A DNA stretch of 23,727 nt from Brachionus plicatilis (lineage: Eukaryota; Rotifera; Eurotatoria; Ploima; Brachionidae). The notes below the pieces were generated by a model. It worked only from the letters and a program-made list of their open reading frames with translations, was not told the DNA's origin and made no database searches. Each line of letters begins with the position of its first letter. The stretch's first letter is position 1. Shown here in pieces: positions 10,573-19,740 of this stretch. The position numbers were made by a program, and so were the translations under genes. The stretch is taken from positions 714,857 to 738,583 of the forward strand of contig QEOQ01000092.1 in NCBI GenBank assembly GCA_010279815.1, in the 5' to 3' direction.

Positions 10573-10785
10573 ATAATTTTTTGTTTTTTTTTTACTAATT
10601 TTGAATCATAATAATATTAATATCTTCTTTTGTATCGCCTTGATCTTCTGCACCGTAATTATTACCTAGTCCAAACGGGTCCCTTTTTTACTATTACTTT
10701 TAAAGGGCTTTAAACATAAAATATTTTCTTTCTCAGCAAGGTTCGAACCTTTGACCCTCTCTCAAACCACTTGGCCATCCGAGCT
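10573..10785 (-). mobile_element. tRNA-derived SINE-like relic (tRNA-Ser-type head)
   Basis: Read on the minus strand, 10783-10735 begins GCTCGGATGGCCAAGTGG, a good RNA polymerase III box A (10777-10767), followed after only 17 bases by box B GGTTCGAACC (10749-10740). CTCGG at the 5' side can pair with CTGAG after the T arm, like an acceptor stem. The anticodon arm is missing, so it cannot be a working tRNA. The sequence continues on the same strand without coding potential to an A-rich tail at about 10595-10573, giving the head-body-tail layout of a SINE. The body contains AAGGCGATAC, faintly like the family A core. I see no clear target duplication. Confidence 0.5.
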
Positions 10786-10799
10786 TTTAATAGTAACAA

Positions 10800-11720
10800 T
10801 TAAAATCCATTTTAAAAAACTATTATCTACTTCTTTACTTTAAATTAAAATTTTCATTATTTTTACTTTATTTAATTAATTTTCGTATTTCGAAATTTTG
10901 CAATTCTTTTTTTAAACAGAACGGAGAGTGCTCTTTTTTCAAGAAGTAGATCCTGGGTCACATTCTAATTTAGATAAAATAATAATTATTAAATAGAAGG
11001 CTGTATTCCAATCATTAGTTGAACCAAATAAGTATGTGAAAATAATTTTCACTATTCTAAAAAATGATTTCAAAATAGTTATGAAAGTAATTTTATGAAA
11101 ATATTAGATGTTGCTTAAATACAAAAGAAGATAATAACTATTTAAAGCTTTTTGTTCAATCTCCGAATAATCTCTTTTGGGTATTACAGACATTTGCAAG
11201 AAGATTTGTAAGAGAGATTATTCTTTGGTTGCACTTTTGGAATAATTCTAATTTCAAACATTTCTCATTTGGGCGAAGAAAAAATATTTAGAAATTTAAA
11301 TTAAAACAAAAATTTTAGGACAGCTTGAGTGTGTGTAATGAAAAAGCGTGCAGTTGCACCAAAAAATGATTTCAAATGGCATACTTGAGATTTAAACCTT
11401 TTTAAATAGAATAACAAGTACCTTTGCATGATAATCATGTGACTGATTTAATTTTTTTAAATAAAATATACAAAAAAATAAGCTTTTTTTACTAAATTTC
11501 ATTCCCCAAGGAGAATAAGTATAATAGAAATTGTAAAATTTGATAATTTTGTGAATCTACGCAATGTTTAATAAAAAATGGGGATAAGAAATAAAATAAC
11601 TTGTTAAATTTAAGTCAAAAAAAGTTGTGAAATAAGCCTCGTACGACTTTTACTTGAATGTGGGAAAAAAAAACAAGTAGTTTGATTATAAATGTTTTAT
11701 TGGAATCCCAAGTTATAAAA
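10800..11720. other. AT-rich non-coding stretch
   Basis: No gene is supported. A less A/T-biased patch is present at 10915-10970 (ACGGAGAGTGCTC and following bases) with no recognisable identity. Confidence 0.5.
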
Positions 11721-11723
11721 ATT

Positions 11724-11820
11724 TATTTTTATTTTATTTAAAAAATAATTTAGGAAAAGTTTTTCCAGGGCAGTTTCGAATGGCAGAACCTTCTTTTCAG
11801 CCCACATGGTTGCACTATGA
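11724..11820 (+). repeat. Dispersed repeat family B copy
   Basis: Has the family's leader TTATTTAAAAAATAATTTAGG (about 11733-11753), then GGCAGTTTCGAATGG in place of the usual GGTTGGAATGG, then CTTCTTTTCAGCCCACATG. The same block order is seen at 20075-20155 and 20276-20360. Confidence 0.6.
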
Positions 11821-11829
11821 TTCAAATAT

Positions 11830-12090
11830 GCACTAATTATATGTGTACAATTAGAGTAGAAGAAAATGTATAAAATATTAAAACAGGGAATTTTTTTAAA
11901 TTTCCATTGCAACTCAATCAATGAAGAAAATTTTTTATTTACTAATTATTTTAGAAATTTACTAAAACAAATAAAAAACAGCAAAAAAATAAAACGATAT
12001 TTTTTTTATTTTATTTTTCAAATTTACGTTAACTTATACATTGTTAAATTAAGAGTTTGGTGTGTTTATGATTGAGTCAAAAGGTGTTAT
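11830..12090. other. AT-rich non-coding stretch
   Basis: Short open frames on both strands here are A/T-codon chance frames rich in Phe, Lys, Asn and Ile. Nothing else is seen. Confidence 0.5.
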
Positions 12091-13090
12091 AATAAAAAAG
12101 TAGTGGTTTTTATAGTAGCTAGAACGTGTGTTCCAGGTGCAGTTAATTCAAGATTAAATAATAAGTAGCGACATGTCAAGACTTGGGTCTTAACAGTATA
12201 TTTTTTTATTTAAATAAAAAAGTTAAAAAAATTTTTTTTTTTTAAATTTAGTTTGACTTGTTTCTTCTGAAATGTGAAAAGGCCTTTGAAAAAATACTGA
12301 AGTGTGTCTACGAAGTAGATGTAACTAAATTGGCTGATATGATGCGATATGACATGACATGTATCAAAGGCTTTGGATGTGCACGACTATCCGTCGAAAA
12401 TTGCAATCTTTGGTGCTGCTGCTATTGTTGTTGTTGAGCTCAATTGAGCAAATGATCAAAAGTGGAATTGAATCAAAAATGAGAAGCGCATGATAATTTG
12501 CTTCGAGACGAACTTTTCGGATAGGCAAATCAAACAATCTATTCTCCACTATAGTGATTCTAACAAATTAAAATCACCTTTTTTTCTCACTGAGCTCTAT
12601 TTTTTCCACTATTAATTCACTTGTTTTGCACAAATAAAGACAATAGGATTTCTTTAAAAATAGAAGACTTTTTTTTTTTCTTCAAAATTGGATTACAGGT
12701 AAAAGATAAGACACAATGAGAGAGAGAGAGAGAATTCAAAAAATGTAATCTATTCACAAGGCTTCGACAAGCCCTTGAAAGTAATTAATTTTTGAGGTAT
12801 TGGTCGGTGCGGATGACGATGATTCGCAGGAGTTGGCAGATAGAATCCGTTAGACTTTTCGTTCCAAATTTAATGCTCTGATAATTGCAAGTATTTTTTT
12901 AAGATAAGAAATAAATCGGATAAATAATTAATTTTGAGCGTATTAAAATTGCCTAGATGAACGAGTGGGAGGAGTAAGAACAAATCGCTTAGCCACACTC
13001 TCCATGTTTACTCTTGTTTCGAATCGCATGTAAATCTCCAATGTGATTAGTCGAGATTGTCGAGGGGGGGCTGTATCACGACCGACTGGT
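12090..13090 (+). promoter_or_regulatory. Upstream region of the Hes gene (candidate cis-regulatory DNA)
   Basis: A higher-complexity stretch leading up to the promoter. Visible items: an E-box CAGGTG at 12134-12139; a trinucleotide-rich run (CTGCTGCTATTGTTGTTG) at about 12415-12434; (GA)8 at 12718-12733; an N-box-type CACAAG at 12755-12760, the class of site Hes proteins themselves bind; and a G-run at 13062-13070. A 61-codon minus-strand frame (12364-12549) has Asn/Ser repeats that come from the trinucleotide run and is not supported as a gene. Assigning enhancer function is inference from position and composition. Confidence 0.35.
12718..12733 (+). repeat. (GA)8 microsatellite
   Basis: Eight perfect GA units about 450 bp upstream of the TATA box. 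GAGA tracts are common in promoter-proximal DNA of animals, but a regulatory role here is not shown. Confidence 0.85.
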
Positions 13091-13091
13091 C

Positions 13092-13113
13092 ATTGGCCAA
13101 AATATTCGATTGG
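13092..13113 (+). promoter_or_regulatory. Two inverted CCAAT boxes
   Basis: ATTGGC at 13092-13097 and ATTGGT at 13109-13114 are reverse-orientation CCAAT boxes (NF-Y type), 17 bp apart and about 28 and 45 bp upstream of the TATA box. Paired inverted CCAAT boxes close to a TATA box are a common promoter arrangement. Confidence 0.5.
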
Positions 13114-13140
13114 TCCGTCTTCTCTCCATTCTTCTCCCAC

Positions 13141-13148
13141 TATAAATA
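13141..13148 (+). promoter_or_regulatory. TATA box of the Hes gene
   Basis: TATAAATA lies 98 bp upstream of the ATG. A TTCATT initiator-like sequence, with A at 13168, sits 27 bases downstream, the normal TATA-to-start spacing. This predicts a 5' UTR of about 70 bases. A pyrimidine tract ending in AG at 13177-13178 could alternatively be a splice or spliced-leader acceptor, so the 5' end of the mRNA is not settled. Confidence 0.6.
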
Positions 13149-13238
13149 CTTAATCAAAAATTTCTTCATTTTTTTTAGAGAAACAAAAACTTAGATCAAT
13201 TTGAGCAAACAAAAAAAAAAAGAAAAGAAAAGCAAAAA

Positions 13239-13949
13239 ATGTCTTCTATGGACGAGATCGCTGTTCAAAATCGAAAGCTGGCCAAGACTTGTGTGGAAAA
13301 GAAGCGACGCGACCGCATCAACCGGTGCCTGGACGAGCTCAAGGAAATAATGTCGCAGTCGGACGACAAGGCGCGCTACCAAAAAATGGAAAAGGCCGAA
13401 ATACTCGAGATGGCCGTGGCTTACATGCGCAACGCCACTCGACACGGCGCCGACGCCGGCCATCACAGCTATTACGTCATGGCCTATCAGCAGTGCCTGG
13501 CCGAGTTTCAAAATTATTTGAGCATGGTGCCGGGCGTCCGCGACGACTTCAAGTCCAGAATGCTGAGCCACATGTCGCAGCGCTACACCGAAGTGGCCAG
13601 CGCCTACTCCGCCAAAATGACCGAGGCCAAGAGGTCCAAGTCGCACAGACACTCGCCCTACTCGTACAGCAGACACAAAAAAGAGAGCTCGTCCGAGTCC
13701 TCGCTGCTCTATGAGCGGGACGCCAAGTTCGGCGGCTCGTGCTCCAGTCTGGACAGCTATTTGAACGTGAATGTGCAGCCCGGCTCGCCGTTCGAGTCCG
13801 AAAACACCTATGATGTACAAAATTTGTCCGCTAACTCATCGCCTGCTCTATCGCAGTGCTCTTCGCCCGTGTCCAGCAAAAAATGTGATCTTGAATCAAA
13901 CATGTCCATGTCGAACTCGAGCTGTGACATGGTCTGGCGGCCTTGGTAA
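13239..13949 (+). CDS. hes: Hes/Hairy/E(spl)-family bHLH-Orange transcriptional repressor (WRPW)
   Basis: Predicted nuclear DNA-binding repressor, usually a Notch-pathway effector, 236 residues. The basic region is at about 12-28 (KTCVEKKRRDRIN); helix 1 at 29-39; the loop at 40-48; helix 2 at 49-65 with MEKAEILEMAV. The Orange domain is at about 78-117 (YQQCLAEFQNYLSMVPGV then SRMLSHMSQRY). A Ser/His-rich linker follows, and WRPW (Groucho/TLE binding) is at the extreme C-terminus. Glu20 and Arg24, the E-box contact positions, are present. The Pro typical of Hes basic regions (K-P-x-x-E-K) is Thr17 here. Hey proteins have Gly there, but the C-terminal WRPW rather than YRPW favours Hes. The ATG at 13239 has an A-rich context (GCAAAAAATG); an in-frame Met4 is an alternative. 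It is one exon, strikingly GC-rich with G/C third positions. Length and domain order are normal for the family. Confidence 0.95.
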   Translation: MSSMDEIAVQNRKLAKTCVEKKRRDRINRCLDELKEIMSQSDDKARYQKMEKAEILEMAVAYMRNATRHGADAGHHSYYVMAYQQCLAEFQNYLSMVPGVRDDFKSRMLSHMSQRYTEVASAYSAKMTEAKRSKSHRHSPYSYSRHKKESSSESSLLYERDAKFGGSCSSLDSYLNVNVQPGSPFESENTYDVQNLSANSSPALSQCSSPVSSKKCDLESNMSMSNSSCDMVWRPW

Positions 13950-14215
13950 ACACCAACTCATTTATATGTTCTTTTTGTTTTTTTTTCGTTTGTAGCGGAA
14001 CAGTGATTTTGTATATTTTAATTTAATTTTTAAGATTTCATTTTTAATTTGTAAATTAACTCCAAATAAAATAATTTAAATTGAAATTTTTTGTTTTGTT
14101 CACAACAATTTAGTTTAACTTCTTCTGAAAATGAGATGGCTTTGTCGCGTAAAAAAGTTGTGGGATTTTTTAATTTTTTGTTAAGTACAAAGTATTTATG
14201 TATTAATTTAAAGTA

Positions 14216-14221
14216 TGTGAT
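14216..14221 (+). promoter_or_regulatory. K-box-like TGTGAT in the Hes 3' UTR
   Basis: TGTGAT matches the K box of Drosophila E(spl) and Brd complex 3' UTRs, where miR-2/miR-13-type microRNAs pair. It is a single copy. A GTCTTCC GY-box or AGCTTTA Brd-box is not seen in this UTR. Confidence 0.3.
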
Positions 14222-14240
14222 TTTAAAATAATCCTTATTA

Positions 14241-14246
14241 AATAAA
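14241..14246 (+). terminator. Poly(A) signal AATAAA, likely Hes mRNA end
   Basis: Canonical hexamer with a downstream T/G-rich element within 45 bases. The earlier hexamer at 14065-14070 is also followed by T-rich sequence, so alternative polyadenylation is possible. Confidence 0.45.
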
Positions 14247-14464
14247 GCAAACTTATTCATTATAGAGACACAAACTGTCCTTTTATGTTTTATTTTAGTT
14301 TACAATTTATTCATTTTTATTCAGCACCCAAGAGGTGTTTTTTGAAATAGATAAATAAAGTCTGTTAATTATGATTTTATGTATTTTAGAAAAATTTACT
14401 CGTTTTCAGTGCCCAGTTAGAGGAATGTTGGCTAAACAATAAGCAATTTTGATCTAAAATAAAT

Positions 14465-14553
14465 ATCTAATTTTTTGTCTTATTTTTTCTTTTTTTAAAT
14501 CTTATAACTTTACATCGCCTTCAAGGCTTTCAATGAAAATAAATAAATAAAAA
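14465..14553 (+). repeat. Dispersed repeat family A copy
   Basis: TTTTTTGTCTTATTTTTTCT, then AATCTTATAACTTTACATCGCC, TTCAAGGC and TTCAATGAAAATAAATAAAT. The same order is found in reverse complement at 20395-20489. Shorter copies are at 15489-15525 and 23417-23456. The GCCTTCAAGGC core is palindromic. Confidence 0.65.
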
Positions 14554-14626
14554 AGTAGAAACAGAAAATGATACTTTAAGATAATTATTTTTTTTACGAT
14601 ATCCCGGCGCCAATATGAATAAATAA

Positions 14627-14745
14627 CAGAGTTGTTCCAAAAAAAAGTCCAAGTTAAAAAAAATAAAATTTAAGTCTTTGACTCGGACTTTTGAAAAAAT
14701 AAGACCGGACTTGTACTTGAGACTTGTGACTTTTAAACAACTCTG
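14627..14745. mobile_element. 119-bp hAT-type MITE with 8-bp target duplication
   Basis: Ends are CAGAGTTGTT (14627-14636) and its reverse complement AACAACTCTG (14736-14745). Both sides are flanked by ATAAATAA (14619-14626 and 14746-14753), an 8-bp direct repeat. An 8-bp duplication with CAGAG-type termini is the signature of the hAT superfamily. The interior has imperfect inverted AAGTCC/GGACTT motifs and no coding potential. It is close to the Hes poly(A) region but outside it. The duplicated octamer is AT-rich, so chance is possible for that part. Confidence 0.7.
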
Positions 14746-15328
14746 ATAAATAATAATAGTAAAATAATTTATATTTTTTTAAACAACATTTGGTGTCAGA
14801 CTTATTAATCCGCTTTTTTAGTGTTTTTTTTTTTGGTGAAATTATAGCTGTGGTACAAAATTAACAGCACGTGTCAAAGAAAATTCATTACAATATTTTT
14901 TTTCAATTTTTATTCTAGTTCAAAGAGTTATATTGGTAATCATTTTTTTATGTGTAATTTAATTTCTTTAAATTTTCAAAGTGATTAACAAAAAAATCTC
15001 CCAAATTTCATCGAAACAAATTTTATTTTTGTTTCTTCAAAGTTATCATTTGTCTCTCTCTTTTTTCTTTTTTTTTTAACCTTAAATATTTTATGATTCA
15101 ATTAAAATGTGCATAGAAAATGAGTCCCGCATAAAAATGCTGGTAGAACTTTCACAATCTTTCTAGGCACAGAAAGTGGAGGCAACAAAAAAAACAGCTT
15201 TAGTGCAAATCCATCGATGTTGGATCGCTTGTTACTTTATTTTTATTTTCAATTGAAAAAAAAAAATTAACAACAATTTTTGAAATTATAAAAAAATAAA
15301 ATTTTCAGAAAATTTTTAATTTTTCTAC

Positions 15329-15400
15329 TTTACATCGCCCATTAATTTATTTAAAAAATAATTTAAATAATTTTGGACGGCTGGAATGGAGACTTAATGC
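15329..15400 (+). repeat. Family A and family B modules joined
   Basis: TTTACATCGCCCATT (family A left part) runs directly into AATTTATTTAAAAAATAATTT and GGACGGCTGGAATGGAGACT (family B). This shows the two modules can belong to one unit. Confidence 0.55.
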
Positions 15401-15488
15401 AAAAAAAAAAATAATAAAATTTTTTTTGAAAAAAGTTATATTAGTTTGAGTTTAGTTTTTAAATTTTCCTATTAATGTTAAAAAAAAA

Positions 15489-15525
15489 TTATCGCCCATG
15501 AAGCGTTCAATGAGATAAATAATGA
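15489..15525 (+). repeat. Dispersed repeat family A copy (short)
   Basis: TTATCGCCCATGAAGCGTTC, then AATGAGATAAATAATGATA: the family A core with the palindrome partly eroded. Confidence 0.5.
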
Positions 15526-15639
15526 TACAATGAAATGACCTCTAATTTTTCTACTGAGAAATTTTTTTGCTCATTTTGTCGTTTTATGATCTTTAAAATT
15601 TTCCCTCCTCTAAGACCTTCTAATTTTTTTTAGACTTGG

Positions 15640-16800
15640 TAGGTTATTCTAATGTTTTCACTCTATATTTTGTTGCCCAGCTAAATTATCTCTGTGTCCT
15701 GACCAATATTGGAGACCAAGAGGAAGGCCAAAGATTAGCACGATGAGTCTATGGTCTTTTAGAAATCAACACTGTGTTAAATCAAACACAATAAGCAGCT
15801 ATTTTATTAAGCTACGAAGAAAATTGTTGTTTATTATTAGAGCTTGTTTTTGGTAAGATTTAGTTGAGAGCTGTTACAAATTGATCGTCAAAAATAACAT
15901 TTTAGTTAGTGGTGAAATATTATAGTATTAATCTCATTAGGAAAAATGCGCACACAGGGACGGGACCATTTGTGGATAGATACAATTGGAGTTTGGTTGA
16001 GTGGATCGGAATGAAATTGAACAAAATAGCGAAATTGCATAATTTTTTTGTTGTTATCACTTTTCGGAATCGGTCAAAAGGATCGTGTAGCGGAAGGGGC
16101 CGAAATTGTGTGTATTTAAGATGGACAGATAAATTAAGAATAGACAATTTCGGCCCTTGATCAAGCTGTGCTTTCAAAAGAGCATTACTAATAAGTCAGA
16201 GTCCAGAAATAGCAAGATTTTACAGTCTTGAAACAATAACGATTGAATCTCGATTTCAAAATAAACAATCCAATGTCGGCTATTGCCCACAACAAAAACA
16301 AAAAAGTACACAAAACTCAAATAAGCTAATTAGCAGATTAAGGTGAATGTTCGTACTCTAACAAAGTGTTCTCTTCTTTGGTATCAAAAACCCGATACAT
16401 GATTGATATGCATATTTTGCTAAATATTTAACTTATTTCTATCAATCTCAATTACTGGCAAATATTTGCTCTGTGGCTCTAAAAAAAGCCGCAAAGACAA
16501 AATCGTCCATCGCATGTTTGTTAGCGTTCATATGGCACTTGATTTTAGACGAGCTCTTAGGCCTAATAAGGCCAAGAACGTGACTCCATCCACCACACAC
16601 TCTCTAATTGCATAATTTTGCCGACAAAAATAACGCATGACTTGACCAGTCTATTTTTGTTTGTTGCATGAAAGCATGCTTTGGTAATGTGCGCCCACAT
16701 TGCGTAACTTGCGATCAAAAGATAATGTTTGTTGTTGGACCAAATCATTAACTTGACAACAAAAAATATTTTTTTATTTTTTTTTATCTCTATCATCATA
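15640..16800. other. Higher-complexity island downstream of the Hes gene
   Basis: Less A/T-biased, mostly non-repetitive sequence with a GC-containing hairpin at 16094-16158. Overlapping frames of 83 and 85 codons on opposite strands (15909-16177) give unrelated, unrecognised proteins, and the plus one has no ATG start, so neither is called. A minus-strand frame at 16563-16799 is likewise unsupported. Candidate regulatory or non-coding RNA sequence. Confidence 0.35.
16094..16158. repeat. Stem-loop with GC-rich 15-bp arms
   Basis: AAGGGGCCGAAATTGT (16094-16109) faces ACAATTTCGGCCCTT (16144-16158) across a 34-base loop, with a single extra G in the left arm. It stands out from the AT-rich background. 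It could be an RNA hairpin or a remnant of element termini; the function is unknown. Confidence 0.65.
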
Positions 16801-16809
16801 CATAATAAC

Positions 16810-18020
16810 TCGATGTCGGATCTATTCTTTTATTTCTTTATTTTTTATTTTATTTTCAATACTGAACTTTAATACAAGAAATTAATAAATAAATTATTTT
16901 TTAATTTATATCATCTTTAAATTTTATTTATTTAAAAAATAATTTAGGCGGAGCCTTGACCAGTTGGAATGGAGACTATTTTGATTACTTTTTGAAACCT
17001 TAAAATGAAGATTTTTTTTTGAAATTTTTAAAATAAGTTTGAATTAAGTTTTCCAAATAATTTTAAAAATTGAATATAAAAGGATTCAAAAAAAACTTAT
17101 TGTGTAAAATAAGAAAAATTAATTTATATTTTATTGAAATAAATAAATAGATAAAAAAATTTTTTTTAATAGAAGAGTTAATTAAAATTTTGTTTATGTG
17201 GGTTTAGATATTTCTGAAAGGTGCCCATTTAAACTTAATAATGATAATGATACATTAACTTCAAAAAATCATGATCGTGATATTTAGTGTTAATTTAATA
17301 AATTTTTAATTTTCAAATAAAATGATAATTGAATAAAATTTTTGAAAGTATTTTTCTATTTTGATTTTTTTTATTTAGCGAAAAATGAAAACCTCAAAAA
17401 ATATAAAAAAAGAAAAGCAAGACCAAAAAGTTCTTCGAAATAAAAATTTCTAGCGAGAAAAATAATCGAAAAAATGAATAACTATAAATTTCGAAAAATT
17501 TACTATGAAATTAGCTATGATAAAATTTAAATTTAATTTTAATCCAGCATTTAAAGTGAAATTGTATTTTTAAAATTTTTTAATTTTTTGAATATTTTAT
17601 TCGTTGTTAATTCTAACCTCGTCAAATTTAACAATTCGAATAAAAACTTCAAGATTTCATTTAATTTAATTTCAATGCAGCAAAATTTTAAACTTTATAA
17701 CAAGCAATTTTTTTAAAAAACTTTAAAAATAAATATTTTTAATTGAAATTTCTTAATTTTTTATTTTTAATCTAAAGGATATTTATATCGGCGTAGTTAA
17801 ACACATCAATAAATAAAAGGGGTATCAATTCAATGTTTATTTGATAAAGTTTTATAATTAAGGAAGATAATTAAAAAAATGATTAAAAATGAATTTTTTA
17901 TTAACAAAATTAAAAATATTATTTTAACAGGAAATGTCACTTTAACGATGCAAAAATAAACTTGAAAAAAAAAAGAAATAAAAAAAATTAAAATTGAATT
18001 TTAATGAGGTTTTTAGTAAA
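16810..18020. other. AT-rich non-coding stretch with a family B copy
   Basis: Apart from the repeat at 16921-16977 this is A/T-rich filler with no supported frame. Confidence 0.5.
16921..16977 (+). repeat. Dispersed repeat family B copy
   Basis: ATTTATTTAAAAAATAATTT, then AGGCGGAGCCTTGACC and AGTTGGAATGGAGACT. The AGGC...GCCT inverted pair seen in the family is preserved. Confidence 0.65.
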
Positions 18021-19440
18021 ATCGGAGCCGATTAGCATTGACACTGAGCAGGCGGATTTGGCCCGGCACTTGAAGCAAAATCACTGCGCTGGATAAAAGA
18101 CCAAAAGATAAGAATAAATTAAACATTTTTATTGCTGCAAATTAAAATAGATAAGTGAATTTTAATGAACTGTCAATTTGAATTAAGCACGGAATTATCT
18201 TATCTAAGATTCAGGCATAATTATCTTCAAATAGAGCGCGGACGGGTTCTAAGAGTTGAATTTTTGTTGCTTGAGCGACAACTTAATCGAAAATGAAGGT
18301 TAAAGAGCTTGATGGAGCGCGCATGCAATTGATTTTTGGTGACAATAGAAAGAAAGAGAGAGATGAACAAAATCTTTTAAAGTATTTAGGTCGAGTTTAA
18401 TTATCAGGAAGAAGTTTTTGTTTTTATTTAAAATTAAAATTAAACGCCCCCGTACAAAAAATATTTCAAAGAATGCTTTGATTTTTTGAAACCGATAGAA
18501 CACAGCTATTTAGGCAGGTAAATAGAGCTAAACTAAACATTTTAAAGCCCGGAAGACCTAGAAATCTCAGCGCTGATTCAAAATTCCATTTTTAGCCCAC
18601 CTGTCTTTGAGATATGGAGCGCGCACTCTTGAGGCCTGTGCGCTTTATTGAATAACAATAAAGCTCTTTCAAGTTGCACAATTAGAGTCAGCACGTAAAG
18701 TTAATTTATTTTAAATTTAACATGTCATTAAGGGATTAGCAAAGAGAAAAGGCCGACTCGTTCTCTCATCATAAACACCAAAAATGATCTTGATAATTAA
18801 AGTGATTTTTGTTGTTTAAGAGCGCTCTCAACGACCACTTTTTCTTCTTCTATTTACTCAAGTCATTTTGCAAAATCAAAAGAATATTTAATTTAATTAA
18901 AGGTATTAATGTATTTTAGTTGAATGCTAAAGTCAAATATTTGTTTAATGTGGATGGACTAATGTGTGCGTGGGAGAATTGAGTACGTGACTAGGCAACA
19001 TTTTAGGTAGAGCACTTTTAGAAATCACTTGTGACAAATTGCCGCCAAGTTTCTCATGGGTTTGTAAACAAGTTTGTTTTAAGCTGTGCGATACAGATTG
19101 CAAGCTTGTACGCATTATTTGATTCCGTCAGACATCCGGACAAACATTGCATAACTAGTAAAGCTGACATATTCCATCCTTCACATATTCCGGTCATGGA
19201 CTTTAGAGCACAATTTTCTTATCGACTCAGTGCCGTAGACTAAACAAAATTTGTTAATTTGTTTAAACAACTTGCAGTACATTATCTTATCTGCACTCTA
19301 TTTTGATTGATGGAACAACTTGGTGAAAGTGATTTTGAACGCTCAATTGATTTTGTGAATTGTTGTTTTTCATTGTCTGTCTCAATTCTTTATCTTGACT
19401 TTAAATCTTGTAGCAATATTAACAGATTTAACTGATGATC
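18020..19440. other. Higher-complexity island
   Basis: Unique-looking sequence with GC-containing blocks, for example GGCGGATTTGGCCCGGCACT near 18051-18070 and GAGCGCGCATGCAATTG near 18315-18331. A GTG-started 70-codon frame (19031-19243) and a minus frame (18300-18503) have no recognisable domains. Nothing can be called as a gene; conserved non-coding or untranslated sequence is possible. Confidence 0.35.
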
Positions 19441-19740
19441 TATCAAAATTGGACAAAATAAATTAGAATTTTTTTTTTAATTTTTTTTTAATTTTTGAAA
19501 AACATTTTTATTTTTTTTTGAACTCGGCACAGAATAAGTGGTGCCATTCAAAAATTCAAAATTTTTAAAAGAGACAAAGAATATTCAATTTTAAACACTT
19601 TAAAAAAACACAACTTTACTAGGCTTCACTTTGATAAAGCTTTTGACAATAAAATAAAATCTCGGCAATTCACTCTTTTAATTTTAGAATTAAATTAAAA
19701 ATTTTTTTTAAATTTCAAAATTTAATCTCTAAAAAAATAT

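Larger units (their letters stand above)
13950..14260 (+). other. Hes 3' UTR
   Basis: The AT-rich sequence after TAA (13947-13949) has AATAAA at 14065-14070 and again at 14241-14246. The second is followed by a T/G-rich stretch (TCCTTTTATGTTTTATTTT), the better site, giving a 3' UTR of roughly 310 bases. A third AATAAA is at 14355-14360. The UTR contains TGTGAT (14216-14221), a K-box-type element. Antisense frames in this stretch are A/T noise. Confidence 0.5.
14760..15640. other. AT-rich non-coding stretch with repeat copies
   Basis: No gene is supported. It contains a palindromic E-box CACGTG at 14868-14873, the A/B hybrid repeat at 15329-15400 and a family A copy at 15489-15525. Confidence 0.5.

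Noticed and set aside
10733..10785. Functional tRNA-Ser gene on the minus strand
   Set aside because: No anticodon arm fits between box A and box B, so it cannot be an intact tRNA; treated as a SINE-like relic.
9915..12591. Su(H)/CSL-like sites: CGTGAGAA at 9915-9922, TGTGGGAA at 11659-11666, near-match at 12584-12591
   Set aside because: Roughly this many YGTGRGAA matches are expected by chance in a window this long; they are far from the promoter, not paired, and no match lies near the TATA box.
13191..13820. 209-codon minus-strand open frame opposite the Hes gene, and a 141-codon +frame at 13289-13714
   Set aside because: Both arise because G/C-ending codons of the Hes gene remove stops in other frames; their products have no recognisable domain, and the Hes frame has clear bHLH, Orange and WRPW motifs.
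14868..14873. CACGTG as a Hes autoregulatory site
   Set aside because: A single hexamer more than 900 bp past the stop codon, in A/T filler; no clustering to support a role.
15909..16177. Overlapping 83- and 85-codon frames on opposite strands
   Set aside because: The plus frame has no ATG start, both products are unrecognised, and the region includes a stem-loop that favours open frames on both strands.
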